A stretch of 64,000 bases of DNA, taken from the NCBI GenBank assembly GCA_963843465.1, contig CAWJKP010000002.1:930001-994000 (forward strand). The letters are read 5' to 3'. The first letter of the stretch is position 1; every line of letters starts with the position of its first letter. The stretch comes from CAWJKP01 sp963843465 (lineage in GTDB: Bacteria > Planctomycetota > Planctomycetia > Pirellulales > Thermoguttaceae). Below are positions 50,524-59,325 of the stretch, in pieces. The notes beneath the pieces are model-generated. The model was given only the letters and a program-made list of their open reading frames with translations, had not been told where the DNA came from and did not search any database. The position numbers were made by a program, and so were the translations under genes.

Positions 50524-51882
50524 ATGAGCACGACCACCCGAGGCAGCACCGTGATTCTCGAACAGCCTCTTCTGGCCGCACTCTTGGCCGGGGAGCGATT
50601 CTGGCCGACGGAGCCCCAGTCGCTTCAGGAGACGGGCCTGCCGGAGCCCTTCCTCGAGGCGCTGGCCTGCAAGTTCCTCCTGGTCCACGGCGCCAGCACC
50701 GGCCGCAACCTGGCCAACGGCATGTGTCTGCCGTTCACGCTGATGGAGTCGGTCTTGGGTCGTCTGCGGACCCAGCGCCTGGTGATCCACCGGGGCGCCG
50801 GGCCGCTGAACGATTACATCTACGTGCTCTCCGAGGAAGGGCATCGCCGCGCCCAGGTCTTCCGGCAAGAGTGCGCCTACGTCGGTCCGGCGCCGGTGCC
50901 GCTGGTGGACTACGTGACCTCGGTCGACGCCCAGGCCATCGACGACGAGCCTATCCGCCGCAGCGATCTGTTGGACGCCTTTCACGACGTTTCCGTGCCG
51001 CCGGACCTCCTGGACCTCCTCGGACCGGCGGTCAATTCGGCCGCGGGCCTGTTCCTCTACGGTGCGCCGGGCAACGGGAAATCGACGCTCGCCCATCGCA
51101 TTACCTGTTGTTTCGGGCAGGAGATCTGGCTGCCCTACGCCTTCATCCTGGACCAGGAGATCGTCAAGGTCTACGATCCCGCCTACCACCACCAGGGCGC
51201 CTCGGGCGACGACGCCACCGCTGCCGGCGAGGCCTGCGACCGGCGCTGGGTCCGCGTGGCCAGGCCCACGGTGGTCGTCGGCGGCGAGCTGGACATGGCC
51301 AGCCTGGAGATCCGTCACGACTTGTCCACCAACATCAGCGAAGCGCCTCTCCAGCTCAAGAGCAATTGCGGCTGCCTGCTGATCGACGATTTCGGCCGGC
51401 AGCGGGTCTCGCCGGCGGAGCTGCTCAATCGCTGGATCATTCCCCTGGAGAACCGCCACGATTTCCTCACGCTGGGCACGGGCAAGAAGATCAAGGTGCC
51501 CTTCGAGCAGCTCATCATCTTCTCCACCAACCTCGACCCGGCCGACCTGGTCGATGAGGCCTTCCTGCGCCGTATTCCCTACCGCATCGAGATCGGCGAT
51601 CCCAACGAGCAAGAGTTCCACGACCTCTTCCAGTTGGTGGCCGAGAAGACGGGTTGCCGCTACGATGCCGATGCCGTCGAGTACTTGCTGGAGAAGCACT
51701 ATCGGCCCACCGGGCGCCCCTTGCGGCGCTGCCATCCGCGGGACCTGCTCTTGCAGATCCGCCACTTCTGCACCTACTACGACCTGCCCTACGAGATGCT
51801 GCCGCAGCACTTCGACCAGGTGGCCCGGAGCTTCTTCACCGTCTTGCGGACGAAGGACCATCGCTTCGCGACGCCTTCCTGA
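50524..51882 (+). CDS. AAA+ ATPase with winged-helix-like N-terminus
   Basis: A 452-residue protein. Residues ~15-120 contain a winged-helix-like region (LACKFLLVHGASTGRNLANG, then VLGRLRTQRLVIHRG). The AAA+ core follows: Walker A LYGAPGNGKST (~180-190), Walker B CLLIDDFG, sensor 1 LIIFSTNLDP and an arginine-finger-like LRRIPYRI. A C-terminal lid region (YRPTGRPLRRCHPRDLLLQI) completes it. The ATG at 50524 is preferred over a GTG 45 bases upstream. It lies between the FHA-EAL gene (~90 bp) and the kinase-tubulin gene (8 bp), so it belongs to the same transcript. AAA+ proteins of this shape remodel protein complexes or polymers; here the tubulin-like domain or the c-di-GMP proteins are plausible clients. 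No close characterised relative is recognised. Confidence 0.75.
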   Translation: MSTTTRGSTVILEQPLLAALLAGERFWPTEPQSLQETGLPEPFLEALACKFLLVHGASTGRNLANGMCLPFTLMESVLGRLRTQRLVIHRGAGPLNDYIYVLSEEGHRRAQVFRQECAYVGPAPVPLVDYVTSVDAQAIDDEPIRRSDLLDAFHDVSVPPDLLDLLGPAVNSAAGLFLYGAPGNGKSTLAHRITCCFGQEIWLPYAFILDQEIVKVYDPAYHHQGASGDDATAAGEACDRRWVRVARPTVVVGGELDMASLEIRHDLSTNISEAPLQLKSNCGCLLIDDFGRQRVSPAELLNRWIIPLENRHDFLTLGTGKKIKVPFEQLIIFSTNLDPADLVDEAFLRRIPYRIEIGDPNEQEFHDLFQLVAEKTGCRYDADAVEYLLEKHYRPTGRPLRRCHPRDLLLQIRHFCTYYDLPYEMLPQHFDQVARSFFTVLRTKDHRFATPS

Positions 51883-51890
51883 GAAGATCC

Positions 51891-54800
51891 ATGGACGTAC
51901 GCTACGAACCGACGAGGATGGTTGCCGCCGGGGCGATGCCGGCCTCCGCCGGCGGGCTGGGCGACGTCGTCGCCGGCTATCACCTCCAGCAACGCCTCGG
52001 CGGCGGCGGCTACGGCGAGGTGTGGCGCGCCATCGGCCCCGGCGGACTTCATAAAGCCCTCAAGATCCTCCACGGCCGCTACGACGGGCCGGAAGCCGAT
52101 ACCGAGCTCAAATCGCTGGAGCGGATGCGCGAGCTGCGGCATCCCTTCCTGTTGAACGTCGAACGGATCGAGATCGTCGACGGACGCCTGATCATCGTCA
52201 CCGAGCTGGCCGAAGGGAGCCTGGAACAGTCCTTCCGCGAGCTGCAGCGGCAGGGCCAAAAGGGCATCCCCCGCGACACGCTCCTGGACTACCTCCGCGA
52301 CGCGGCCGACGCCTTGGATTTCATGCACCAACGCCACGGGCTGCAGCACCTGGACATCAAGCCGGGGAACCTGCTGCTCCAGGGCGGGCACGTCAAGGTC
52401 GCCGATTTCGGCCTGATCAAGGACCTGCGGCACGCCTGCGCCTCGATGATCAAGGGCTTCACGCCCCTCTATGCGCCGCCGGAGTTGTTTGAAGCACGTC
52501 CCCACGAGAACAGCGACCAGTACAGCCTGGCCATCGTCTACCAGGTGATGCTCACGGGGACTCCGCCCTTTGCCGGGCGCAATACGACGCAGCTCATGTC
52601 GCAGCATTTCAGCAGCCCGCCCGACCTCACGCCCCTGGCGCCCTCGGACCGCCCCGCCCTGGCCCGCGCGCTGTCGAAAAATCCCCGTGCCCGCTTCGCC
52701 ACCTGCCGGCAATTCCTCGACCATCTTGCGCGGCGCGGCACGTCGCTGGCCAGGCAGCGTCCGGGCCGTGCCGCAACGCCGGCCGCGGAACCGGCGTGGC
52801 CGCCGGGGCTAACGGCGGAGTTGCCGGGCGTTAGCCCCGGCGGCCACGCCGGCCTAACGGCGGATCTGCCGGGCGCGGAGGAAACTCTGACCCTGGAGTC
52901 CGCCACCTCCGTCGCCACGCGGCCGCTTCCTCCGCTGGCACTGGATCCCGCGGACGTCGCTTACCGCCCGGCAGCCTTCCTGGGAATCGGCGGACTGGGA
53001 GGGCTTGTGCTCTCGGGCCTTCGCCGGCGGCTGGTCCAGCGGTTCGGCGAGGACTGCCCCCTGAAGCCCCTGCCGTTGTTGTACGTGGACACCGACCCCC
53101 GGGCCATCGCCGCGGCCTGGGCCCGCGGCGAGCACTCCGGCCTGAAAGCGTCCGAGACCCTCTGCATGCCGCTTCGCGATCCGCAGTTCTATCGGTCCCG
53201 CCACGCCGAGGCCTTGCACTGGCTCAGCCGCCGATGGCTCTTCAACATCCCCCGATCGCGCCAGGTGGAAGGCATCCGCCCTCTGGGACGGCTGGCCTTT
53301 TTCCACCACCAGGAGTCGCTCCGCAGCCACATCCAGGAGCTTCTAAAACGGGCGACGGCCGAAGATTCGCTGCGGGCCGCGCAGGAGGCCACCGGCGCCC
53401 GCTTCACTCCCGGCCCGGCGACCGTCTACGTCGTCGCTTCCCTGTCCGGAGGGACGGGAAGCGGCGCGGCGCTCGACCTGGCCTACCTCCTGCGGACGAT
53501 CTTGGCGGAGATCAAGCTGGAGTACCAGGCGATCGTCGGCGTGCTGCTTACCGCCACCAGCGCCCATGGTTGCCGCAGCGAGATCCAAAACGCCACGGCG
53601 CTGGCCTGCCTCGACGAGTTACGGCACTTCAGCACGCCCGGGCTGGGGTTCCCCGGGGACCCGGCCTGCCGGCTGCCAAGCTTCGATCGCGGCCCCTTCG
53701 ATGAGACCTATGTCGTCGATCTGGGCGACGGGCTGAACGACGCCGACTACCAGAATGAAGCGTACAAGGTCGCCGAGTACCTCTTCCACTGCGCCGTCAC
53801 GGGGGCCCGGGGCTTCTTCGAGGCCTGCCGCTGCTTGCGGCAAAGCGGCGGCACCAATCGCGCCGCGCGCCGGCCATCCGGACCTTCGCCGTCGGACTGG
53901 CGGAGCAACACTCGCCGCAAGACGCCGGCCCCGAGGTGCGGGCCCTCTGCCAGGCCGTGGTCCGCGCCTGGTGCGGCGGCCCCGCCCTCCCTCTCCCTCC
54001 GGGAGAGGGTCAGGGTGAGGGGGCGCAAGACACTCGCGATGCCGCGGGGGGCACGCCGCCGGCGCGGCCGGCGCTTCCGGCATTGCCGCTCGATGCCGCA
54101 CATTGGTCGGACCAGGCGGCGGCTCTTCTCCGCGGGGAGCTGGGCAGGAAAGCCGACTCCCATTTCCTCGCCAAGTGGGAGCAGATCCGCCGGCGGTCGG
54201 ACGAGTTGAAGATCGCCCCCGAGCTGCCTCTGGGCGACATCGATCGGGAGTTCGCGGTCGCCGTGGGCCACCAGGCCGACGGCGAGCCAAGGCCCGCCGT
54301 TGCCACGTGGATCCTCGACGAGTTGGCGCCCATCGCCCGGTCGTGTAACGCCGCGATCACGATGAAGATCCTGGCGATGGTCGATTCGGCGGAATATCGA
54401 CTCCAGGGCGCCCGGGAAGTCCTGGCCGAGGTCGAGCTGCGGCTGGACAAGACGGCGGCTATGCTCTCGGCGCTGATCGGCGAGATGAGCAAGGACCTGG
54501 AACGCGTCCGCCGTCGGGTGGCGGCCGCCTGCGGCTCGGAAGGGGACGGCAGCCGGGACGAGCCCGTTTTCCGCCGTTTCACGCCGCAGGAAGCCGCCTT
54601 GTATCAGGAGTATTGCAGGATCCGCCTCTGCGAGAGCGTCCACCGGTGCCTTCTGGACCGCGTTGGCGACGTGCAAGCGACGGCCAAGCATCTGGCCACG
54701 AAGTTGACGGCCCTGGACCGCCGTTTCCAGGAAATGGACGCCCTGCTGAGGATCGGCCAGGAAACAGGTGAGGGACCGTCCCCCGTCGGGCAGCATGCTT

Positions 54801-55402
54801 CGCGTGGTGGCGACGAAAATGGGACTGACCCCCTCCCCGATGCGACGGTCCAGGGAGGCGCCGAGGCGTCGATGGCCGGCTCGTTGAAATCCGAGGGAGA
54901 GCCGGCGTCCAGCGTGGCGTTTCTCGCTTCGGCGTTTGAAGACCGCGTGCGGGCCAATCCTCGACTGCGGCCGTCGAGCCTGCTTGGCGGCGGCGGCGAG
55001 GCCGCCCAGCGTTTGCTGGCGGCGCTTGGCGACGAGGCGGCCCGCTTCCTCCACGATCACCTGGCGGCCAACGATGCTGCGGACCAATCGTCGCCGGCGA
55101 CGGCGTACTCCGGCGGATCGTGCGAGGCTGCCGCAATGCCTCGGCTGATGAACCTGGGCCGCGGTTGCCGTCTCTTGGGCGTGCAGCGCGACGCGGCATC
55201 GCTGGCCGTCTCGAAGCAGAAGCTGGAAGCCACGTTCGGCGATTGCGTGACGATGCAGCAGGACCCCGACGCCGACCCTTTCATCTGTTGCGAGGTGGAA
55301 GGGATCGATCTCGAGTCGATCATCTCCCAAATTGCGCAACGGGACACCCGCCTGATCGAGATGGCGTCCCGCGTCCACACCCGCATCGACATCCAGTGGT
55401 GA
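51891..55402 (+). CDS. Ser/Thr protein kinase fused to tubulin-like GTPase domain, frameshifted
   Basis: Reconstructed as a ~1,170-residue protein; ATG at 51891 with GAGAAG upstream. The kinase domain (~28-285) is complete: glycine loop LGGGGYGEVW, ALKIL lysine, HLDIKPGNLL (His153 region), ADFGLIKD (Asp172) and YAPPELFE. After a linker encoded by a perfect palindromic repeat, a Tubulin_2-type domain starts at ~363 with FLGIGGLGGLVLSGLRRRL and LLYVDTDPRAIAAA. The tubulin/FtsZ signature SGGTGSG is at 519-525. At CGCCGCGCGCCGGCC (53861-53875) the frame is lost. One added base continues APAIRTFAVGLAEQHS and on to 55402, with helices (AREVLAEVELRLDK) and two more in-frame repeats. Kinase control of a GTP-dependent polymer is inferred. 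Confidence 0.8.
52791..52852. repeat. Perfect 24-bp-arm palindrome inside a coding region
   Basis: The arms 52791-52814 and 52829-52852 are exactly complementary (CCGCCGGGGCTAACG family). They are translated in frame as the Pro/Gly-rich linker between the kinase and tubulin-like domains. Confidence 0.9.
53985..54023. repeat. CCCTCTCCCTCCGGGAGAGG-type palindrome inside a coding region
   Basis: A short hairpin of a type common between genes in many bacteria is translated in frame (PLPPGEGQGEG) in the C-terminal half of the kinase-tubulin protein. Confidence 0.75.
54769..54837. repeat. Decayed GGGGACAGTCCC-family repeat inside a coding region
   Basis: GGGACCGTCCCCC and, 40 bases on, GACGAAAATGGGACTGACCC resemble the two arms of the repeat at 10128 and 36054. 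The stretch is translated as a Gly/Asp-rich linker in the tubulin-like protein. Confidence 0.55.
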
Positions 55403-55433
55403 CCCGGTCCAGCGGACCGAACCATGAAGGCAT

Positions 55434-56450
55434 CTAGTTGCTGCCAATGCAGTAGAGGTGACGTTCGCCGCGGATGTACATGCGATTGCCTTCGGCGACG
55501 GGCGGGGCATAGGCGGTGTATTCTTGGGTCGTCGTGGCCCAATCGCGCTGGACCTGCATGGCGATTCGGTTCCGCGCCACCTCCTTGCACTCGCCGCCCG
55601 GCTCCAGCACCACCGAGTGCCCCTGGTTGTCCATCACCACGACGTGCTCGCCGATCAGCGTGCAACTGGCCGCGACGGGCATGGCCACGTAGTTGGCGTC
55701 GCCCAGCCGCAGCATGAAGATCAGGTCGTTCCACCCGGCCCGCGGCGTGCTCACCAGCTTCACCGTCAGGCGGTTCCATCCCTGCCGCACCACGAACTCG
55801 AAGGAATTGCCGGCGGGCCAGACGCTCTCGCAGCGGTTGTTGCTCAACCCATACGCGCTTCCCACGGCCACGCCGTACTTCTCGTTGCGGTAGACCTCCT
55901 TGCCGTTGACGAACATCTTCATCTGCACCGGATGCTCGGCAACGGCGCGGAGCTTGCCGGCAGTCCTGGTGAAAAGGCACGTGGTTGCCAGCGCCCCCTC
56001 GTTCGTCTTCCCCTTGGCGCCGGTCGTGTTGACGGTCATGAAGCTCACGCCTTCGCTGGCGGGCTCCGCGGGCTTCCAGCGGAGATCGCCCACCTTGTCG
56101 CCGGGTTCTGGGCTGAGACTGGCCTCGCCGGGAATCAACTCCTTGCCGAAGTCCGCGGTCCCGTCCTTGACGGCCAGCGGCCCGATCACCAGCCACTTCG
56201 TCACCAGTCCCCCGTCCACGGACACAACGTCCTTGTCACTGCCGTCGCCCGGGACGTTGGCGGCACACTTCATTCCTTCCGCGGGCCCGGTCGAGACGAG
56301 GGACCACTCGACGGGGGCCTTGGAGTCTGGGAAGAGCCCTGTCAGGTTCCCTCGCCAGCCGATTGCGGCCGGGACATCTTTCTCGGAAGCATCGACGGCC
56401 GGAACGATCGCCAATCCGGCGCACAGGACGATAGTGATTCTCAGAAACAC
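55434..56450 (-). CDS. Exported protein with PQQ-like C-terminal blade (internally shortened propeller)
   Basis: A 338-residue protein with a signal peptide (MFLRITIVLCAGLAIVPAVDA). The N-terminal WRGNLTGLFPDSKAPVEW motif is how full-length planctomycete PQQ-like propellers begin. Residues ~85-250 form a galactose-binding-like beta-sandwich (QMKMFVNGKEVYRNEKYG, RQGWNRLTVKLVSTPRAGWN). The C-terminus is one propeller blade (AYAPPVAEGNRMYIRGERHL, then YCIG). Full-length relatives have several more blades between these parts, so an internal deletion is likely. No catalytic residues are seen. It converges on the kinase-tubulin gene with 31 bp between stops. Confidence 0.65.
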   Translation of the reverse strand: MFLRITIVLCAGLAIVPAVDASEKDVPAAIGWRGNLTGLFPDSKAPVEWSLVSTGPAEGMKCAANVPGDGSDKDVVSVDGGLVTKWLVIGPLAVKDGTADFGKELIPGEASLSPEPGDKVGDLRWKPAEPASEGVSFMTVNTTGAKGKTNEGALATTCLFTRTAGKLRAVAEHPVQMKMFVNGKEVYRNEKYGVAVGSAYGLSNNRCESVWPAGNSFEFVVRQGWNRLTVKLVSTPRAGWNDLIFMLRLGDANYVAMPVAASCTLIGEHVVVMDNQGHSVVLEPGGECKEVARNRIAMQVQRDWATTTQEYTAYAPPVAEGNRMYIRGERHLYCIGSN

Positions 56451-56689
56451 GGTCTTTGTCTCCTTCAGTTTTCACGGCAGCGCATCCTCGCGGCTCCGCT
56501 CGCGCTGAACTTCCTCGGCTTCGCCCAGGCCGGACGCCAGCGGCCAATCTAACTTGAGGTCCCAACGGCCCTCAAGTGCCCGCCCGCAGATTTCGCTCTT
56601 CGAGCCCAGGGACTTGTTGACATTGGAGGCTCGACTGACGATAGTAGCGGGAAGACTAGAGGACAACCTCCACTAAAGGAGACCATCTA

Positions 56690-57085
56690 ATGTCGGAGCT
56701 GGCCGCTTGCCCCTGCGATGGGGGGACGCTGGACCGTCTCATTCAACCCGCGGTCTTGGTGGTGTTGGCAGAGGGGCCGCTCCACGGCTACCGCCTGGTG
56801 GAGCGGATCGGCGAGTTGCCCGGATTTGCCGGGCAGAAGCCGGATGCCTCGGGCGTGTACCGTTTCTTGAAGGCGATGGAAGGAAAAGGGTTCGTGGTCT
56901 CCTCGTGGGACATCTCCGAAAGCGGACCGGCGAAGAAGTCCTACCGCCTTACGTCTGCCGGAGCACAGTGCCTCCGCCGATGGATCAGAACGCTGGAGAG
57001 CTATCGGCGCGGGATCACTGGTTTGCTGGGGGCCGCCCGCAAGGCCGACCAGGACCAGGCACGCAAGGTCTGCTGCGATGAGTAG
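56690..57085 (+). CDS. PadR-family transcriptional regulator
   Basis: A 131-residue protein; ATG at 56690 with AAAGGAGA upstream. It has the PadR winged helix (LIQPAVLVVLAEGPLHGYRL, then DASGVYRFLKAMEGKGFV) and the shortened C-terminus of the small PadR class. Cysteines near the N-terminus (ACPC) and near the end (KVCC) could bind a metal. The gene overlaps the aquaglyceroporin gene by 8 bp, so it probably regulates its own operon of channel and G3E GTPase. Confidence 0.85.
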   Translation: MSELAACPCDGGTLDRLIQPAVLVVLAEGPLHGYRLVERIGELPGFAGQKPDASGVYRFLKAMEGKGFVVSSWDISESGPAKKSYRLTSAGAQCLRRWIRTLESYRRGITGLLGAARKADQDQARKVCCDE

Positions 57086-57953
57086 TATCCGGTTGCCTGG
57101 AGTTGGGGCCAAATGCTTTGCGGAGGCACTGGGGACTTACCTCCTCGTCCTGCTCGGCTGCGGCGTCGTTCACACGGCTGTGCTGACGGGTTCCCAGAGC
57201 GGCCTGTGGCAGGTGGCGGTCGTTTGGGGGCTGGCCGTGATGTTGGCGATCTACGTGACGGGGGCCACGAGCGGGGCGCACATCAACCCGGCGATCACGC
57301 TCGCCTTTGCCGTGCGAGGCCGATTCGCCTGGCGGTTGGTGCTTCCGTACATCCTCTCGCAAGTGGCCGGTGCGTTCCTGGCGGCGGCGACCCTGTTCGT
57401 CCTCTTCGGGCCGCTGCTGACGGCAAAGGAGGAGGCCAAGCACGTTCGCCGAGGGCAACCGGGCAGCGAGCTGACCGCCATGTGTTACGGCGAATACTTT
57501 CCCAGTCCCGGCCCGCTGGCGGGCCCAACCGAGGCGTACTCCGAAGAGGCCCATCGCCGCCTGAACGAGACGGTCTGCGAGCCCACCGCGTTCCTGGCGG
57601 AGTTCCTGGGCACGGCCATCTTGGCGTTGGTGGTCTTCGCGGTGACCGACCCCGGCAATATCGCCGGCCCCACGGGGCGATTGGCGCCAGCGTTTATCGG
57701 CTTGACCATTGCCGCCTTGATCTCTTTCATCGCTCCGTTGACCCAAGCCTGTTTCAATCCCGCGCGGGACTTCGGGCCCCGCTTGTTCGCCTATTTCGCC
57801 GGCTGGGGTCCGATCGCGCTGCCCGGCCCGCGGGGATTGGGCTTTCTCACCGTTTACATCCTCGCGCCTGTGGCTGGCGCCTTCGTGGGAGCACACCTTT
57901 ACGACTTGGTGCTGCGTCGCTCCGCTACGGCAGCCGAACAAGACGAGGCGTAG
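57078..57953 (+). CDS. GlpF-like aquaglyceroporin (MIP family)
   Basis: A 291-residue protein with six membrane segments and both MIP half-helix motifs: SGAHINPAITLAF and QACFNPARDFGPRLFA. The Asp after NPAR is the glycerol-facilitator hallmark, so a channel for glycerol or small neutral solutes (possibly metalloid hydroxides) is expected rather than a strict water channel. A ~50-residue polar insertion between helices 3 and 4 (KEEAKHVRRGQPGSE...PTEAYSEEAHRRLN) makes it longer than usual. It overlaps the PadR gene and precedes a G3E GTPase by 44 bp. Confidence 0.9.
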   Translation: MSSIRLPGVGAKCFAEALGTYLLVLLGCGVVHTAVLTGSQSGLWQVAVVWGLAVMLAIYVTGATSGAHINPAITLAFAVRGRFAWRLVLPYILSQVAGAFLAAATLFVLFGPLLTAKEEAKHVRRGQPGSELTAMCYGEYFPSPGPLAGPTEAYSEEAHRRLNETVCEPTAFLAEFLGTAILALVVFAVTDPGNIAGPTGRLAPAFIGLTIAALISFIAPLTQACFNPARDFGPRLFAYFAGWGPIALPGPRGLGFLTVYILAPVAGAFVGAHLYDLVLRRSATAAEQDEA

Positions 57954-57997
57954 GATTGGCGCAGGGACAGGTTGACCATTACTCGGAGACAGCGAAT

Positions 57998-59125
57998 ATG
58001 GCGACGGCCAAAGTCAAAGTGATTCTTGTCGGCGGCTTCTTGGGTGCGGGGAAGACGACCTTGGTGGCGCGGGCGGCCGAGCGCTTGGCGGGCCAAGGCA
58101 AGCGCGTCGGACTGGTGGCCAACGACCAGGCGTCCGACCTGGTGGACACCGAGCTCTTCAAAGCGACCGGCGCCCAGGTCGAGGAGGTCGCCGGCGGCTG
58201 CTTCTGTTGCCGATTCCCCGACATGATCGCCGCCCTGGATCGCCTCGCCGGCCAAGGCGGCGCCGACGTGCTGATCGGCGAGCCGGTCGGCAGTTGTACC
58301 GACCTGTCGGCCACCGTGATGCAGCCGCTGAAGAAGCTGCACGGGCAGCAGTTCGACGTGGCGCCGTTCTCCGTGCTGGTGGACGGCAACCAGGTGCGGG
58401 TGCTCGATCGACTGCGGAGGACCTTCGCCCAGGACGCATCGGCCCGCTTTCCCGACAATGTCCTCTACATCTATGAGAAGCAGCTCGAAGAGGCCGACCT
58501 GATCGTGTTGAACAAGACCGACCTGCTCTCGGCGGCCGAGTTGGCGGAGCTCAAGGCCTCGCTGGCCGGGCGATTCCCCGAGACGCCCCTTTTGAGCATG
58601 TCCGCCGCCGGCGGCGAGGGCGTGGATGCGTGGCTCGATTACGTGAGCGGCGGCCGACCGGCCGGCGGAAAGGTCGCCGAGGTCGACTACGACACCTACG
58701 CTGCGGGCGAGGCCGCTTTGGGCTGGCTGAACGCTTCGGCCCGATTGCAGGCCCGGGGCGAGATCGACTGGAAGGCGCTCGCCGGCAAGCTGCTGGAAGC
58801 GATTCGCGACGAGCTTCGTAAGCGGTCGGCGGAGATTGCCCACCTCAAGCTGTACCTCACGGCAGCCGGCGGCCGCCTGGCGGGCAACGTGACCGGCAAC
58901 GACGCGCCGCTTTCCCTGCGCGGCGAGATCGACGGCAGGCAGGGGGAGGCCGTACTGCTGATCAACGCCCGCGTCCACGTCCGGCCGGACGTGCTGCGCG
59001 AGATCGTGGAGAGGGCGTTGCAGGCGACGACTCGGGATGGCGTGACGGCAACGATCACGACCATGCGCAGTTTCTTCCCCGGCAGGCCGCAGCCGACCTA
59101 TCGCTATGGGGCGGTCGTCCAGTAG
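57998..59125 (+). CDS. G3E-family (COG0523/CobW-like) GTPase
   Basis: A 375-residue protein; ATG at 57998 with GGAG upstream. It has Walker A GGFLGAGKTTL, the metal-binding GGCFCC motif of COG0523 metallochaperones, a GEPVGSCTDLS segment, and NKTDLL for guanine specificity. COG0523 proteins deliver Zn, Co, Fe or other metals, or serve cobalamin-dependent enzymes. The C-terminal ~150 residues (AHLKLYLTAAGG, VLLINARVHVRPDVLREIVE) differ from the usual CobW_C domain and resemble those next to corrinoid methyltransferase systems. A PadR regulator with several cysteines upstream supports a metal link. Confidence 0.85.
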   Translation: MATAKVKVILVGGFLGAGKTTLVARAAERLAGQGKRVGLVANDQASDLVDTELFKATGAQVEEVAGGCFCCRFPDMIAALDRLAGQGGADVLIGEPVGSCTDLSATVMQPLKKLHGQQFDVAPFSVLVDGNQVRVLDRLRRTFAQDASARFPDNVLYIYEKQLEEADLIVLNKTDLLSAAELAELKASLAGRFPETPLLSMSAAGGEGVDAWLDYVSGGRPAGGKVAEVDYDTYAAGEAALGWLNASARLQARGEIDWKALAGKLLEAIRDELRKRSAEIAHLKLYLTAAGGRLAGNVTGNDAPLSLRGEIDGRQGEAVLLINARVHVRPDVLREIVERALQATTRDGVTATITTMRSFFPGRPQPTYRYGAVVQ

Positions 59126-59134
59126 AAGGATGAG

Positions 59135-59195
59135 TTCGTAGTACCGGCTTTAGCCGGAAATCCGCGGCAAGACCGCCTAAAGGCGGGACTACGAA
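59135..59195. repeat. Palindromic intergenic repeat (CCGGCTTTAGCCGG / CCGCCTAAAGGCGG)
   Basis: Second copy of the element at 17676-17736, with outer arms TTCGTAGT and ACTACGAA. It lies just after the G3E GTPase gene and could end its transcript. Confidence 0.8.
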
Positions 59196-59325
59196 CGGCG
59201 CATTTCCGACCGCGTGCGGCATAGACACGCCTTTTGCCGCGCGGCACCCGACAACGTAGCCATCGAAGCCGCCCACGATTTGGCGAGCTATTTGCCGGTA
59301 CGGCGTGGTCGGCTATACTACGGCT

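Noticed and set aside
51891..55402. Cell-division FtsZ
   Set aside because: The GGTGSG motif is shared, but the size, kinase fusion and neighbours differ from division ftsZ loci; it fits the Tubulin_2-type family instead.
57113..57997. N-terminal extension of the G3E GTPase overlapping the aquaglyceroporin gene
   Set aside because: The extension is an Arg-rich shadow of the channel gene. The ATG at 57998 directly precedes the Walker A domain and has a ribosome binding site.
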